Shown here piece after piece: positions 42,601 through 48,900 of a DNA stretch of 48,900 nucleotides. This DNA comes from Hoylesella loescheii DSM 19665 = JCM 12249 = ATCC 15930. Lineage in GTDB: Bacteria > Bacteroidota > Bacteroidia > Bacteroidales > Bacteroidaceae. Made by a program: the position numbers and the translations under genes. The number at the start of each line of letters is the position of its first letter. Position 1 is the first letter of the stretch. The stretch covers positions 1 to 48,900 of the forward strand of contig NZ_KB899225.1 in the NCBI RefSeq assembly GCF_000378085.1. Reading direction: 5' to 3'. The notes below the pieces were generated by a model that saw only the letters and a program-made list of their open reading frames with translations, searched no databases and had not been told where the DNA came from.

Positions 42601-42931
42601 CACCAATATTCCCACTATCGCTACGTACCGCCAAGTATTCGAAGACACGTACCTGCTTAGGGCATACAATGCCTATAACTATTCGGACGTGCGCACCGCC
42701 AAAGGCGATTTTATCCGCATGAAAGAGCTTTCGTTGAACTACGACCTTCCACAAAAGCTCATCGGACACGTCGGCTTGCGCAACGCTTCGGTAAAACTTC
42801 AAGGTACTAACCTTTTCTTGATTTATGCCGACAAGAAACTGAACGGGCAAGACCCTGAGTTCTTCAACACTGGCGGCGTGGCCGTTCCTATGGCCAAGCA
42901 GTTTACACTTACGCTTAAAGTTGGACTTTAA
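39614..42931 (+). CDS. SusC/RagA-like TonB-dependent outer-membrane transporter
   Basis: 1105 residues. Signal peptide to about residue 22 (HIGTAMAQ), carboxypeptidase-regulatory-like domain (KITGTVISVEDDEPIIGATV), TonB-interacting KEVVVTGMTVTDKR, plug (GRAAGVSVQNVSGTFGTAPK; VRGATSIYGSSKPLWVVDGV; GSATSIYGARAMAGVIVITT) and beta-barrel to the end (FTLTLKVGL). It imports the ligand captured by the next gene's product. Divergent from the mannan cluster with a shared 1.4-kb control region, so mannan or glucomannan oligosaccharides are the obvious candidate ligand; there is no direct sequence proof. Confidence 0.95.
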   Translation: MNRKLLSVFWAFLFLHIGTAMAQSKITGTVISVEDDEPIIGATVSVTGGKDRTVTDINGAFTLNVAEGTSITVTYVGMAAQTVKAKNGMIVHMSPNQTLKEVVVTGMTVTDKRLFTGSTTKIDAANAKISGMADVSRSLEGRAAGVSVQNVSGTFGTAPKIRVRGATSIYGSSKPLWVVDGVIMEDVVGISADALSSGDAVTLISSAIAGLNSDDIESFQILKDGSATSIYGARAMAGVIVITTKKGQAGQAHISYTGEYTMRLIPSYAQLNLMNSQEQMDVYQDMEQKGWLKYAETANAANSGVYGKMYQLMSEYNPITGTFTVPNTPEGKAAYLRDAEYRNTNWFDALFSNAIMHNHSVSISAGTEKAQYYASLSAMYDPGWTRRSNVERYTANLNATYKLSKQLQLNLISTASYRKQQAPGTLSAGTDVVTGAVSREFDINPYSFAVNTSRTLDANEFYTRNYSPFNIFHELANNYMDLNVSDFRAQAKLSYKPITKVDISVLGAVKYAGTSREHHVTEYSNQAEAYRAMQTSVIRENNTYLYRDPDNIFALPFSVMPYGGIFTRQDNRMFGWDFRASVSYNDVFNKDHILNTYAGMETNSYTRHGTSFKGYGMQYDLGEEANWDYHNFKKMQEAGGNYYGMGNNNTRSAAFFGNVTYSWKGRYTVNGTLRYEGTNGLGLSQQSRWLPTWNVSGAWNAHEEEWFDKKVGKILSHLTLKASYSLTADRPPVTNALAIIQANTPWRYLTGNTETGLGRTSPANPDLTYEKKHELNLGLDAGFLKNRVNFSVDWYKRNNYDLVGPISSGGEDGFLSKFGNVAAMKSHGVELSLSTTNIQTKDFSWKTNFIYSYIHNEITELRTRNNMISLISGVGYARQGYPSRALFSVPFMGLTSDGLPTFRDQDGNISVTGVNFQESDPDKLNFLKYEGPTDPTNTGSLGNVFTYKGLTLNVFITYSFGNVVRLYPAFRSRYSDLSATPKEFRNRWRQPGDESHTNIPTIATYRQVFEDTYLLRAYNAYNYSDVRTAKGDFIRMKELSLNYDLPQKLIGHVGLRNASVKLQGTNLFLIYADKKLNGQDPEFFNTGGVAVPMAKQFTLTLKVGL

Positions 42932-42952
42932 ACCCACGAAAGGAACTAAATA

Positions 42953-44545
42953 ATGAGAAAAAAACATATATTATGCACGGCACTGCTGGCAACAGCTGGC
43001 ATACTTAGTTCGTGTAACGACTTCCTAAACGTAAACCCCGACAACCGTACACAGATAGACACGCCCGAAAAGGTAAGACAGGTGTTGGTGTCGGCCTATC
43101 CCGAAAATTCTTTCGCGCTAATGGGAGAGTACATGTCGGACAATGTGGACGAGTACCAGAACACCTACTCGAACATTGCCATCGACGAGATGTACAGATG
43201 GAAAGATGCCACACAGGTAACCAACGACACGCCCAACAGATTATGGGGAACTTATTACTCGTCTATCGCCAACGCCAACGAGGCACTTAAAGCCATCGAG
43301 AAGTTAGGTGGCCCTACAACCGAGTTGTTAAGACTCTGTAAGGGCGAGGCTTTGCTTTGCCGCGCGTACGCCCATTTTATGTTGGTAAACATCTTTTGCA
43401 TGAACTACGGCATGCCCAACAGCAATAACGATATGGGTATATACTATATGTACGACACCGACACACGCATCGGCCAAATGAATCCGCGCGGAACAGTGGC
43501 AGAAGTGTATCAGAAAATTGCGAAAGACTTAGAAGAAGGCCTACAACTAGTGGGCGACAGCCATCTCAAAGTGCCCAAGTTCCACTTTAACAAGCAAGCT
43601 GCCTATGCCTTTGCCGCTCGGTTCTATCTTTTCCACGAAGAATGGGACAAGGCCGTTAAATATGCAACAGCTTGTTTGGGAAGCTCGCCCAAAACAATGT
43701 TGAGAGACTGGCAGAGTTATCAAACGCAACCCAAGACGGAGGAGTCGTACACGTTGAAGTACATCAACACCGATAATAAATGCAACCTGTTGATGCAAAA
43801 GGCATTCACAGATGCGGGACGTGCATTTGGTAACGACGGCCAACTTACGGGTAAGAAATACACTCATGGCCCATACCTGGACACGAACGAGACACTAAGA
43901 GCCAATAACATCTGGGGAAGTGGTGGATATTGGGACCAAAGTCCGTTTATCTACACCGTTGGAGGTTCTATCTCGTATGACATCACTTTCCGCATACCCG
44001 CTCTTTTCCAGATAATAAACCCCGTGTCGGGCACTGGCTACTCGTCGTCTATCCTTCCTATACTAACAGCCGACGAGACCTTACTCAACAGAGCCGAGGC
44101 CTACGTGATGTTGAAACAATACGACTTGGCTGCCGAAGATCTCACGTTATGGATGCAAAACATCGTGAAAACAAGCATGGTGCTCACGCCGGCGCGCATC
44201 GAAACGTTTTATAAGGCGGTTGATTATAGTTACAGCGATGCACAGAAATTGCAATCAACCATCAAGAAACATCTGAAACCCAAGTTCGCCATCGATGCCG
44301 AAGGCAGCTTACAAGAGTGCATGTTGCAATGCGTATTGGGCTTTAAGCGCATTGAGTCTCTACAAACTGGCATGAGATGGTTCGACATCAAACGCTACAA
44401 CATCGCCATTGTGCGCCGAGTTATCAGCGACAGCGGAGCTCCGATGAAAGTTACCGACATACTTAAAGAAGACGACCCAAGGCGAGCTGTACAGGTTCCA
44501 CAAGACCCAAGAGACGCCGGTGTACCGATGAACCCAAGAAACTAA
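42953..44545 (+). CDS. SusD/RagB-like surface-binding lipoprotein
   Basis: 530 residues, lipobox LSSC at about residues 18-21. SusD/RagB signatures: CNDFLNVNPDNRTQIDTPEK, helical TPR-like region (LLRLCKGEALLCRAYAHFML; AAYAFAARFYLFHEEWDKAV) and the C-terminal RIESLQTGMRWFDIKRYNI. It captures ligand on the cell surface for the SusC-like partner, whose stop is 21 bp upstream. The next gene starts 104 bp later, across an 11-base C run. Confidence 0.93.
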   Translation: MRKKHILCTALLATAGILSSCNDFLNVNPDNRTQIDTPEKVRQVLVSAYPENSFALMGEYMSDNVDEYQNTYSNIAIDEMYRWKDATQVTNDTPNRLWGTYYSSIANANEALKAIEKLGGPTTELLRLCKGEALLCRAYAHFMLVNIFCMNYGMPNSNNDMGIYYMYDTDTRIGQMNPRGTVAEVYQKIAKDLEEGLQLVGDSHLKVPKFHFNKQAAYAFAARFYLFHEEWDKAVKYATACLGSSPKTMLRDWQSYQTQPKTEESYTLKYINTDNKCNLLMQKAFTDAGRAFGNDGQLTGKKYTHGPYLDTNETLRANNIWGSGGYWDQSPFIYTVGGSISYDITFRIPALFQIINPVSGTGYSSSILPILTADETLLNRAEAYVMLKQYDLAAEDLTLWMQNIVKTSMVLTPARIETFYKAVDYSYSDAQKLQSTIKKHLKPKFAIDAEGSLQECMLQCVLGFKRIESLQTGMRWFDIKRYNIAIVRRVISDSGAPMKVTDILKEDDPRRAVQVPQDPRDAGVPMNPRN

Positions 44546-44593
44546 GGGTAAGGAGACTTGCACACGTAACCTAACAAGTGGTGACGCTGGGCT

Positions 44594-44604
44594 CCCCCCC
44601 CCCC
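44594..44604 (+). repeat. Poly-C tract of 11 bases between susD-like and metallopeptidase genes
   Basis: A homopolymer of 11 C in the 104-bp gap. Such tracts slip during replication; here the tract is outside both reading frames, about 45 bp before the next start. Confidence 0.8.
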
Positions 44605-44649
44605 TTATATCGGGCTTACATTATTATAATAACGCTAAACAGCACTACA

Positions 44650-45567
44650 ATGAAGAAGATAACATTAATATATACGCTCGTACTAGGTCTTTGTGGAGCG
44701 ACATTGGCGGGATGCGCCGATGAGAAACTGTCGTCGGAAAGCGTGATAACCGTCGACAAACGTAAACATACTATTCCGCCAACACCGCTAGACCAATGGC
44801 TGGAACGCTACTACGAAGCAACATACAACATCAGCTTTAAGTATCGTTACGAGGATATAGAAAGCAATTTTAACTATTACACCGTACCCGCAGACTATAA
44901 CATGGCTGTTAAAATGGCCAATCTAGTAAGGTATTCATGTCTCGAAGCTTTCGACGAAGTAGCAGGAATTCATTTCACCAAAGCCAATTTCCCCAAGCTT
45001 ATCTACATCACAGGCAACTGGGAGTACCGCAACAACGGAACGTTTATCCTAGGAACAGCTGAGGGAGGAAGGAAGATCCTTCTGGCCGGAACGAACTTCA
45101 TCGACCGTTTCCTAACCAGTGCCGAGGCCATCAACACCTATTATCTCAAAACGGTTTATCACGAGTTCACCCACATCCTGAACCAAACAAAACCCTACTC
45201 GGCCGACTTCAAACTGGTTACGGGCACCGGATATGTGGCCGACAAGTGGAGCGAGGTGCCATACGCCACAACCAACTATTGTTTCGAGCACGGTTTCATC
45301 TCGGCCTATGCCCAACACTCAGACGTTGAAGACTTCGCCGAAATGTTCTCTATCTATGTAACCAGCGCGCCCGAGAAATGGGAAAAGTGGATGCAAATCG
45401 CCGAAGCTAAAGGCCAAAGGGAAAAAATCGACAGCAAATTGGAATACGTTAAGAACTACATGCGTACTTCGTGGAACATCGACATTGATAAACTTCGTGA
45501 AGTTTACCTTAGAAGAGAAAACGACATCGTAACTGGAAAGGTCGTACTTTCCGACATTTCCCTATAA
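44650..45567 (+). CDS. Lipoprotein zinc metallopeptidase (Peptidase_Mx1-like)
   Basis: 305 residues from ATG 44650, chosen because it gives a lipoprotein signal peptide (MKKITLIYTLVLGLCGATLAGC, lipobox LAGC); an earlier in-frame ATG at 44578 would put 24 unrelated residues before it. The HEFTHILNQ zinc-binding motif (HExxH) and a later Glu-rich VEDFAEMFSIY, candidate third ligand, fit the putative zinc-binding metallopeptidase family PF15890 found in SusC/SusD operons. The acidic ADEK after the Cys suggests surface exposure. Substrate unknown; it may act on host or glycoprotein targets or on neighbouring surface proteins. The next gene starts 18 bp later. Confidence 0.88.
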   Translation: MKKITLIYTLVLGLCGATLAGCADEKLSSESVITVDKRKHTIPPTPLDQWLERYYEATYNISFKYRYEDIESNFNYYTVPADYNMAVKMANLVRYSCLEAFDEVAGIHFTKANFPKLIYITGNWEYRNNGTFILGTAEGGRKILLAGTNFIDRFLTSAEAINTYYLKTVYHEFTHILNQTKPYSADFKLVTGTGYVADKWSEVPYATTNYCFEHGFISAYAQHSDVEDFAEMFSIYVTSAPEKWEKWMQIAEAKGQREKIDSKLEYVKNYMRTSWNIDIDKLREVYLRRENDIVTGKVVLSDISL

Positions 45568-45585
45568 CAACTAACGCTTACAACA

Positions 45586-46917
45586 ATGAATAAGATATAT
45601 TATCGCAATGTTGTCGCTGCCTTAGTGATGCTTGTTGGCACACTAGGATTAGAATCGTGCCTGAAAGAACAGGCCGACGTGTTCGACAAGTCTTCTTCTC
45701 TACGCGAAGAAGAATACATGGACAAGGCGCAAGCCACACTGATAAATGCTCCGTACGGATGGGCCTTTGACATCTATCCCAAAAGCGACCAATCATATGG
45801 CGGATACGCTTTCACGCTGAAATTCGACAAGGAGAAGTGTGAGGTGAGAAGCGTGGTTGACGCTTCGAGAGCAGACGTATCCTACTATAAAATGACTGCC
45901 GAGGTGGGGCCCGCCATCTCTTTCGATACGTACAACCCCCTAATGCACCACTTCTCAAATCCATCTCAGCAAAGCTATCAGGCCTTGGAAGGAGATTTCT
46001 TGTTTGTAGTAGACAGCATATCAGACAATCTCATAAAGGTACATGGCTACCGTTCGAAGAATGTAATGTATCTACGAAAGCTGGATATGCCAGCCGCAAC
46101 CTATATTAATAAGGTAGACAGTTTCAGTTCTGCCTTTACTCCCACGGGCTTATGGAGCTTTAAGGGCAATGTTAACGGAACAGAAGTTGAAGCCGAACTG
46201 GATGCGACCGACCTACAATTGGCTTTCACTAGCGGTGGGAAAACAACCAACACGGCCATTACCTTTACCGATAAGGGCATCAGAACATACAGCCCCTTAC
46301 AAGTTGGCAACACCACAATAAACGAACTTACCTTCAACGCCACCGATTCAACGTTTACAGCAAAGGCAGGAAACGATGGTCAAGTGAAGTTTAAAGCCTT
46401 CCAACCACAATGGTTCGCCACATACGTTGCTAACGTCGGTAACTACGTGTTGGAAGCGAACTACATCAGTGGCGGCGTTTCTTATCCCGTAGAAATAGAC
46501 GTAGAGCTGGAACCCATGCCCAACTACAAGGGATATTTCATCAAGAATGCGATAAAGGATCTGAACATTCGCACAGCATTCGATCGCAAGGAACACGTAA
46601 TAACCGTCGCTCCACAGTCCCTCACTCCATTAACTGGTTCAACTGCGCTGTACCTCTGCACCTACGATATGGAAAGTGGTTATCTAAGTCCATCACCCAA
46701 ATCGCAGTTCGCCCTAAGGTGGAACGATGCTGATAAGTCTTTTGTTTTTGAACAGAGAGGCACATGGGACAAACCTTCAACGGGATGGTTCTTGGCCGTA
46801 TTCGACAGCAGAGGTGGATTCAGAGGCAGTGTCAAGCAGAACGGATTGTCCAATACATATTACTTTTCACGTGCCTACGAGAAGCTGGACCAACTGCTGA
46901 GGCTAAGGAAAGACTAA
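45586..46917 (+). CDS. DUF4302-family lipoprotein
   Basis: 443 residues, lipobox LESC at about residues 23-26. The first half (EEYMDKAQATLINAPYGWAF; GGYAFTLKFDKEKCEVRS; SYYKMTAEVGPAISFDTYNP) is the pattern of DUF4302 (PF14135). The second half is beta-rich. Function is unknown; the family is recurrent beside Peptidase_Mx1-like and SusC/SusD genes, so it probably belongs to the surface complex. Tight spacing with neighbours (18 bp before, 27 bp after) places it in the operon. Confidence 0.85.
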   Translation: MNKIYYRNVVAALVMLVGTLGLESCLKEQADVFDKSSSLREEEYMDKAQATLINAPYGWAFDIYPKSDQSYGGYAFTLKFDKEKCEVRSVVDASRADVSYYKMTAEVGPAISFDTYNPLMHHFSNPSQQSYQALEGDFLFVVDSISDNLIKVHGYRSKNVMYLRKLDMPAATYINKVDSFSSAFTPTGLWSFKGNVNGTEVEAELDATDLQLAFTSGGKTTNTAITFTDKGIRTYSPLQVGNTTINELTFNATDSTFTAKAGNDGQVKFKAFQPQWFATYVANVGNYVLEANYISGGVSYPVEIDVELEPMPNYKGYFIKNAIKDLNIRTAFDRKEHVITVAPQSLTPLTGSTALYLCTYDMESGYLSPSPKSQFALRWNDADKSFVFEQRGTWDKPSTGWFLAVFDSRGGFRGSVKQNGLSNTYYFSRAYEKLDQLLRLRKD

Positions 46918-46944
46918 TACATCACGTAAAAAGAAATAATAGCA

Positions 46945-48045
46945 ATGAAAAAGATTACCAACATACTTTTTATAGCTGCTACCCTGATGGCCGCAACACT
47001 GGCTTGCAGTCAGGACGATAATGTGGGGCGCACATTCGGCAACAAGAACATCACCATCGACAGTTCGGCCGTTAACTTCACCGATGCTCCCTCAACAGGA
47101 AAGGTTACCGTAACGGCTGCTAGCCCCATTAGCAAAACTACGGTTTCTAACGACTGGTGCAAGAGTTCGTTTAGCGGAAACGTTGTTACCGTAGAGGTAG
47201 GGCAAAACACGTCCTTAACATCTAGGGTAGCCAACCTTACCATCTGGGCTGGTGCCGACAGTGTTGTGGTACCTGTTCATCAGCAAGGACTGTCTGCCTT
47301 TACCGTCGAAGAGATCACCAAGTATGCCCTTAACAACAACGACACAACCATCACCCTCACTTATCGCCATATAGAAGGGGTTAACGTACGGGCCATTAGT
47401 CCTAATTCGTGGATAACGGCAACGGTCGAGAAGGGTAAAGTAAAGCTCGCCATAACGGCAAATACAGCCAACGCCGTTAGGGAAGGCTATGTGGACATAT
47501 CCTCTGGAAAAAGACAACCCGTACGCATCAGCATACAACAAAACTGGAATGTAGACGAACTGATGAATGGCGAATGGGAATTAACGTATTTTACAAAGCG
47601 AGACACCACAGGACTAACCCGCAAGGTTTTTCCTTGTATGTTTGATAAAGACTCTATCAGAATACACTCAGACCAATACGGAGACGTTGCCATCCCGTTC
47701 AGATTACAAAAATCAATCCCTGCAACGTTCCATCTAGACGGAACGGTTAGGTGTGGGGGCATACTTGACGGCCACTCCACGTTGTTGGTTTTCATTTCCG
47801 ATGAGGGCAAATCGTCTTCTGCACTAAACACGGGTTCCACCATGTCGGGTAAGATTTTACCCAACGCAGCTGGTAAGTTAAGCATCAGACCCACTGGCCT
47901 TATCAATGGAAACAAAGGACAAATCATATCGCGCATAAGCTTAATGTCGTTCGATAACTTGCCGCCAACAGGCTTACCCAAGAACGATAGTGGTTTCAAA
48001 GGGGTATTTTCAACATTCTTCTATCCCACTTTCATAAAAAAATAA
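46945..48045 (+). CDS. BACON-domain surface lipoprotein
   Basis: 366 residues. Signal peptide with lipobox TLAC (about residues 18-21) followed by SQDDN, a surface-export type sequence. Two BACON-like beta domains (about 35-115: VNFTDAPSTGKVTVTAAS ... VSNDWCKSSF ... ANLTIWAGADSVVVPVHQQG; about 125-205: ISPNSWITATVEKGKVKLAI ... RISIQQNW) precede a C-terminal beta domain of about 160 residues that I do not recognise (LMNGEWELTYF...). BACON domains are thought to bind carbohydrate or glycoprotein, or to act as spacers. Last gene of the operon; a strong terminator follows. Confidence 0.82.
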   Translation: MKKITNILFIAATLMAATLACSQDDNVGRTFGNKNITIDSSAVNFTDAPSTGKVTVTAASPISKTTVSNDWCKSSFSGNVVTVEVGQNTSLTSRVANLTIWAGADSVVVPVHQQGLSAFTVEEITKYALNNNDTTITLTYRHIEGVNVRAISPNSWITATVEKGKVKLAITANTANAVREGYVDISSGKRQPVRISIQQNWNVDELMNGEWELTYFTKRDTTGLTRKVFPCMFDKDSIRIHSDQYGDVAIPFRLQKSIPATFHLDGTVRCGGILDGHSTLLVFISDEGKSSSALNTGSTMSGKILPNAAGKLSIRPTGLINGNKGQIISRISLMSFDNLPPTGLPKNDSGFKGVFSTFFYPTFIKK

Positions 48046-48074
48046 GCTTAGAACCATAAGCGTTACCCAAATGT

Positions 48075-48125
48075 CCATGCCGCACTTCTGCTCACAACCG
48101 AAGTGCGAGCATGGGCTTTTTCGTT
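48075..48125 (+). terminator. Rho-independent terminator of the second SusC/SusD operon
   Basis: CCATGC-CGCACTTC (48075-48088) pairs with GAAGTGCG-aGCATGG (48100-48114) around an 11-base loop; a CTTTTT run follows. It begins 30 bp after the last stop. Confidence 0.85.
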
Positions 48126-48183
48126 ATTATGCCCGTATTTTCTATTAAATTCAGCCATGTAGATAAGCAATAAAGCGTTGGTA

Positions 48184-48342
48184 GTGTCGTATAAAAGTGT
48201 GTAAGCCCATTTTATTCTTATCTTTGTATTTGAAAACAATAAAGAAACGAACAAATGAAGCTTACACATTCACAAATTTCGGAAATTCTTTCGAATTACA
48301 CAAGCAGTAGCAAGGGTTTTGTCACCCTTCAGTCTTTAATTA
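48184..48342 (+). mobile_element. 5' remnant of a probable IS256-family element
   Basis: Starts near GTGTCGTATAAAAGTGTGTAA (48184), which looks like the terminal repeat of IS256-type elements, and continues into a transposase start at 48255. It is cut at 48342/48343 by the IS982 copy. The other half is outside the window. Confidence 0.55.
48255..48342 (+). pseudogene. IS256-family (mutator-type) transposase, N-terminal fragment, disrupted
   Basis: The ATG at 48255 opens a frame beginning MKLTHSQISEILSNYTSSS and GFVTLQSLI, as I recall from N-termini of Bacteroidales IS256-like transposases. Homology ends at the IS982 junction after about 29 codons; the frame runs on into IS982 sequence and stops within about 15 codons. 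Too little is left for function. Confidence 0.55.
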
Positions 48343-48900
48343 ACGTGAGTTCGACGAATTATAAGTGTCTGAAATTTGGTGATTAGCGAAATTTGTTGCA
48401 ACTTTAAGGTGTTGACATACAAATAATTACAAACAAAAATCGCTATGATCACCGAGAACAAAGTTACTGAAATATTTTATATGGCAGATGACTTCTGCAA
48501 GTTTTTTGATGCAATGACGGCAAAGTATACGCTAAAACCTATTGGAAAAAGAAAATATCATCGAAGCTCCACCATGTCAAAGGCCGAAGTCATGCTGATA
48601 ATGATTCTTTTCCATGCTTCCGGTTATCACTGCTTTAAGCATTTCTATCTTGAAAAAGTATGCAAGCATCTTCGCCATCTGTTTCCCAATGTTGTTTCTT
48701 ATAACCGTTTAGTGGAATTGGAAAGGGAGGTAGCCGTACCCTTAACCTTGTTTATCAAGAAGGTCCTGCTGGGCAAATGCACGGGCATAAGCTTTGTTGA
48801 CAGTACACCACTGCGTGTCTGCAAGAATCAAAGAATACATATTCACAAAGTTTTCAAGGGCATAGCCCAAAGAGGGAAATGCTCTATGGGTTGGTTCTTC
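48343..48900 (+). mobile_element. IS982-family insertion sequence, right copy, truncated by window edge
   Basis: Begins at ACGTGAGTTCGACG; matches the reverse complement of 1-559. It is inserted in the IS256-like element and runs off the right edge. Confidence 0.8.
48445..48900 (+). CDS. IS982-family transposase, N-terminal 152 codons (partial)
   Basis: Starts at ATG 48445 and is open to the edge. Same motifs as the left copy: ADDFCKFF, HRSSTMSKAEVML, and first catalytic Asp in FVDSTPLRVCKNQRIH. It stops at exactly the same codon as the left copy, as expected when an assembly graph breaks at a repeat. Confidence 0.8.
   Translation, partial: MITENKVTEIFYMADDFCKFFDAMTAKYTLKPIGKRKYHRSSTMSKAEVMLIMILFHASGYHCFKHFYLEKVCKHLRHLFPNVVSYNRLVELEREVAVPLTLFIKKVLLGKCTGISFVDSTPLRVCKNQRIHIHKVFKGIAQRGKCSMGWFF

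Noticed and set aside
1..48900. Composite transposon bounded by inverted IS982 copies
   Set aside because: The region holds housekeeping genes (metG, tRNA-Leu, manC), and both copies are cut at the same base, which is better explained by an assembly break at a repeat.

Overview
The window looks like a chromosomal segment of a Bacteroidales bacterium, most likely Prevotella or a close relative. The evidence is three kinds of gene and signal: two SusC/SusD loci, BspA-type leucine-rich repeats and a mannan-utilisation cluster; several TTTG-N19/20-TAnnTTTG promoters of the Bacteroidetes type; and many intergenic repeat families. Species cannot be told from the sequence alone. Both edges lie inside inverted copies of one IS982-type insertion sequence, cut at exactly the same transposase codon, so the window is probably a whole assembly contig ending in a repeat.

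Left to right: 1-559 is a truncated IS982 copy and 560-1552 is a repeat island. On the minus strand follow a two-gene unit (secreted alpha/beta hydrolase, then BspA-like LRR protein), a YjdF/DUF2238 membrane protein, a large TlpA-like thioredoxin protein, tRNA-Leu(CAA), mannose-1-phosphate guanylyltransferase and methionyl-tRNA synthetase. A second repeat island (about 12.6-14.0 kb) carries the repeats of the first island in inverted orientation. Next is a minus-strand SusC/SusD operon ending in two small lipoproteins (BT_2262-like and lipid-binding-like) and without any enzyme gene.

At 20.8-25.4 kb, on the plus strand, are a receiver/PPDK_N (ATP-grasp) fusion protein and the lrgA-lrgB pair. 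A striking palindromic 22-bp array and an unknown minus-strand protein follow.

From 26.8 to 38.2 kb (minus strand) lies a mannan catabolic cluster: CE7 esterase, GH5_7, GH3, GH26, GH130 mannosylglucose phosphorylase, GPH-type sugar transporter, AGE-family mannobiose 2-epimerase and an AraC regulator. Together these fit the known mannobiose -> mannosylglucose -> mannose-1-phosphate + glucose route. Across a 1.4-kb control region and divergent from it is a SusC/SusD operon with a Peptidase_Mx1-type metallopeptidase, a DUF4302 protein and a BACON-domain lipoprotein (39.6-48.0 kb), closed by a clear terminator. The right end holds the 5' end of a probable IS256-family transposase broken by the second IS982 copy.

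The most unusual material is non-coding: three 4 x 22-bp arrays of TGGAA/TTCCA palindromes; a separate 22-bp-period array of CTACAA/TTGTAG palindromes; a 3 x 21-bp iteron upstream of the mannanase genes; a dispersed GC-rich hairpin repeat that supplies the last 12 codons and the stop of two mannan genes; purine-rich short repeats directly after several stop codons; and complementary tracts that could sequester the lrgB start.
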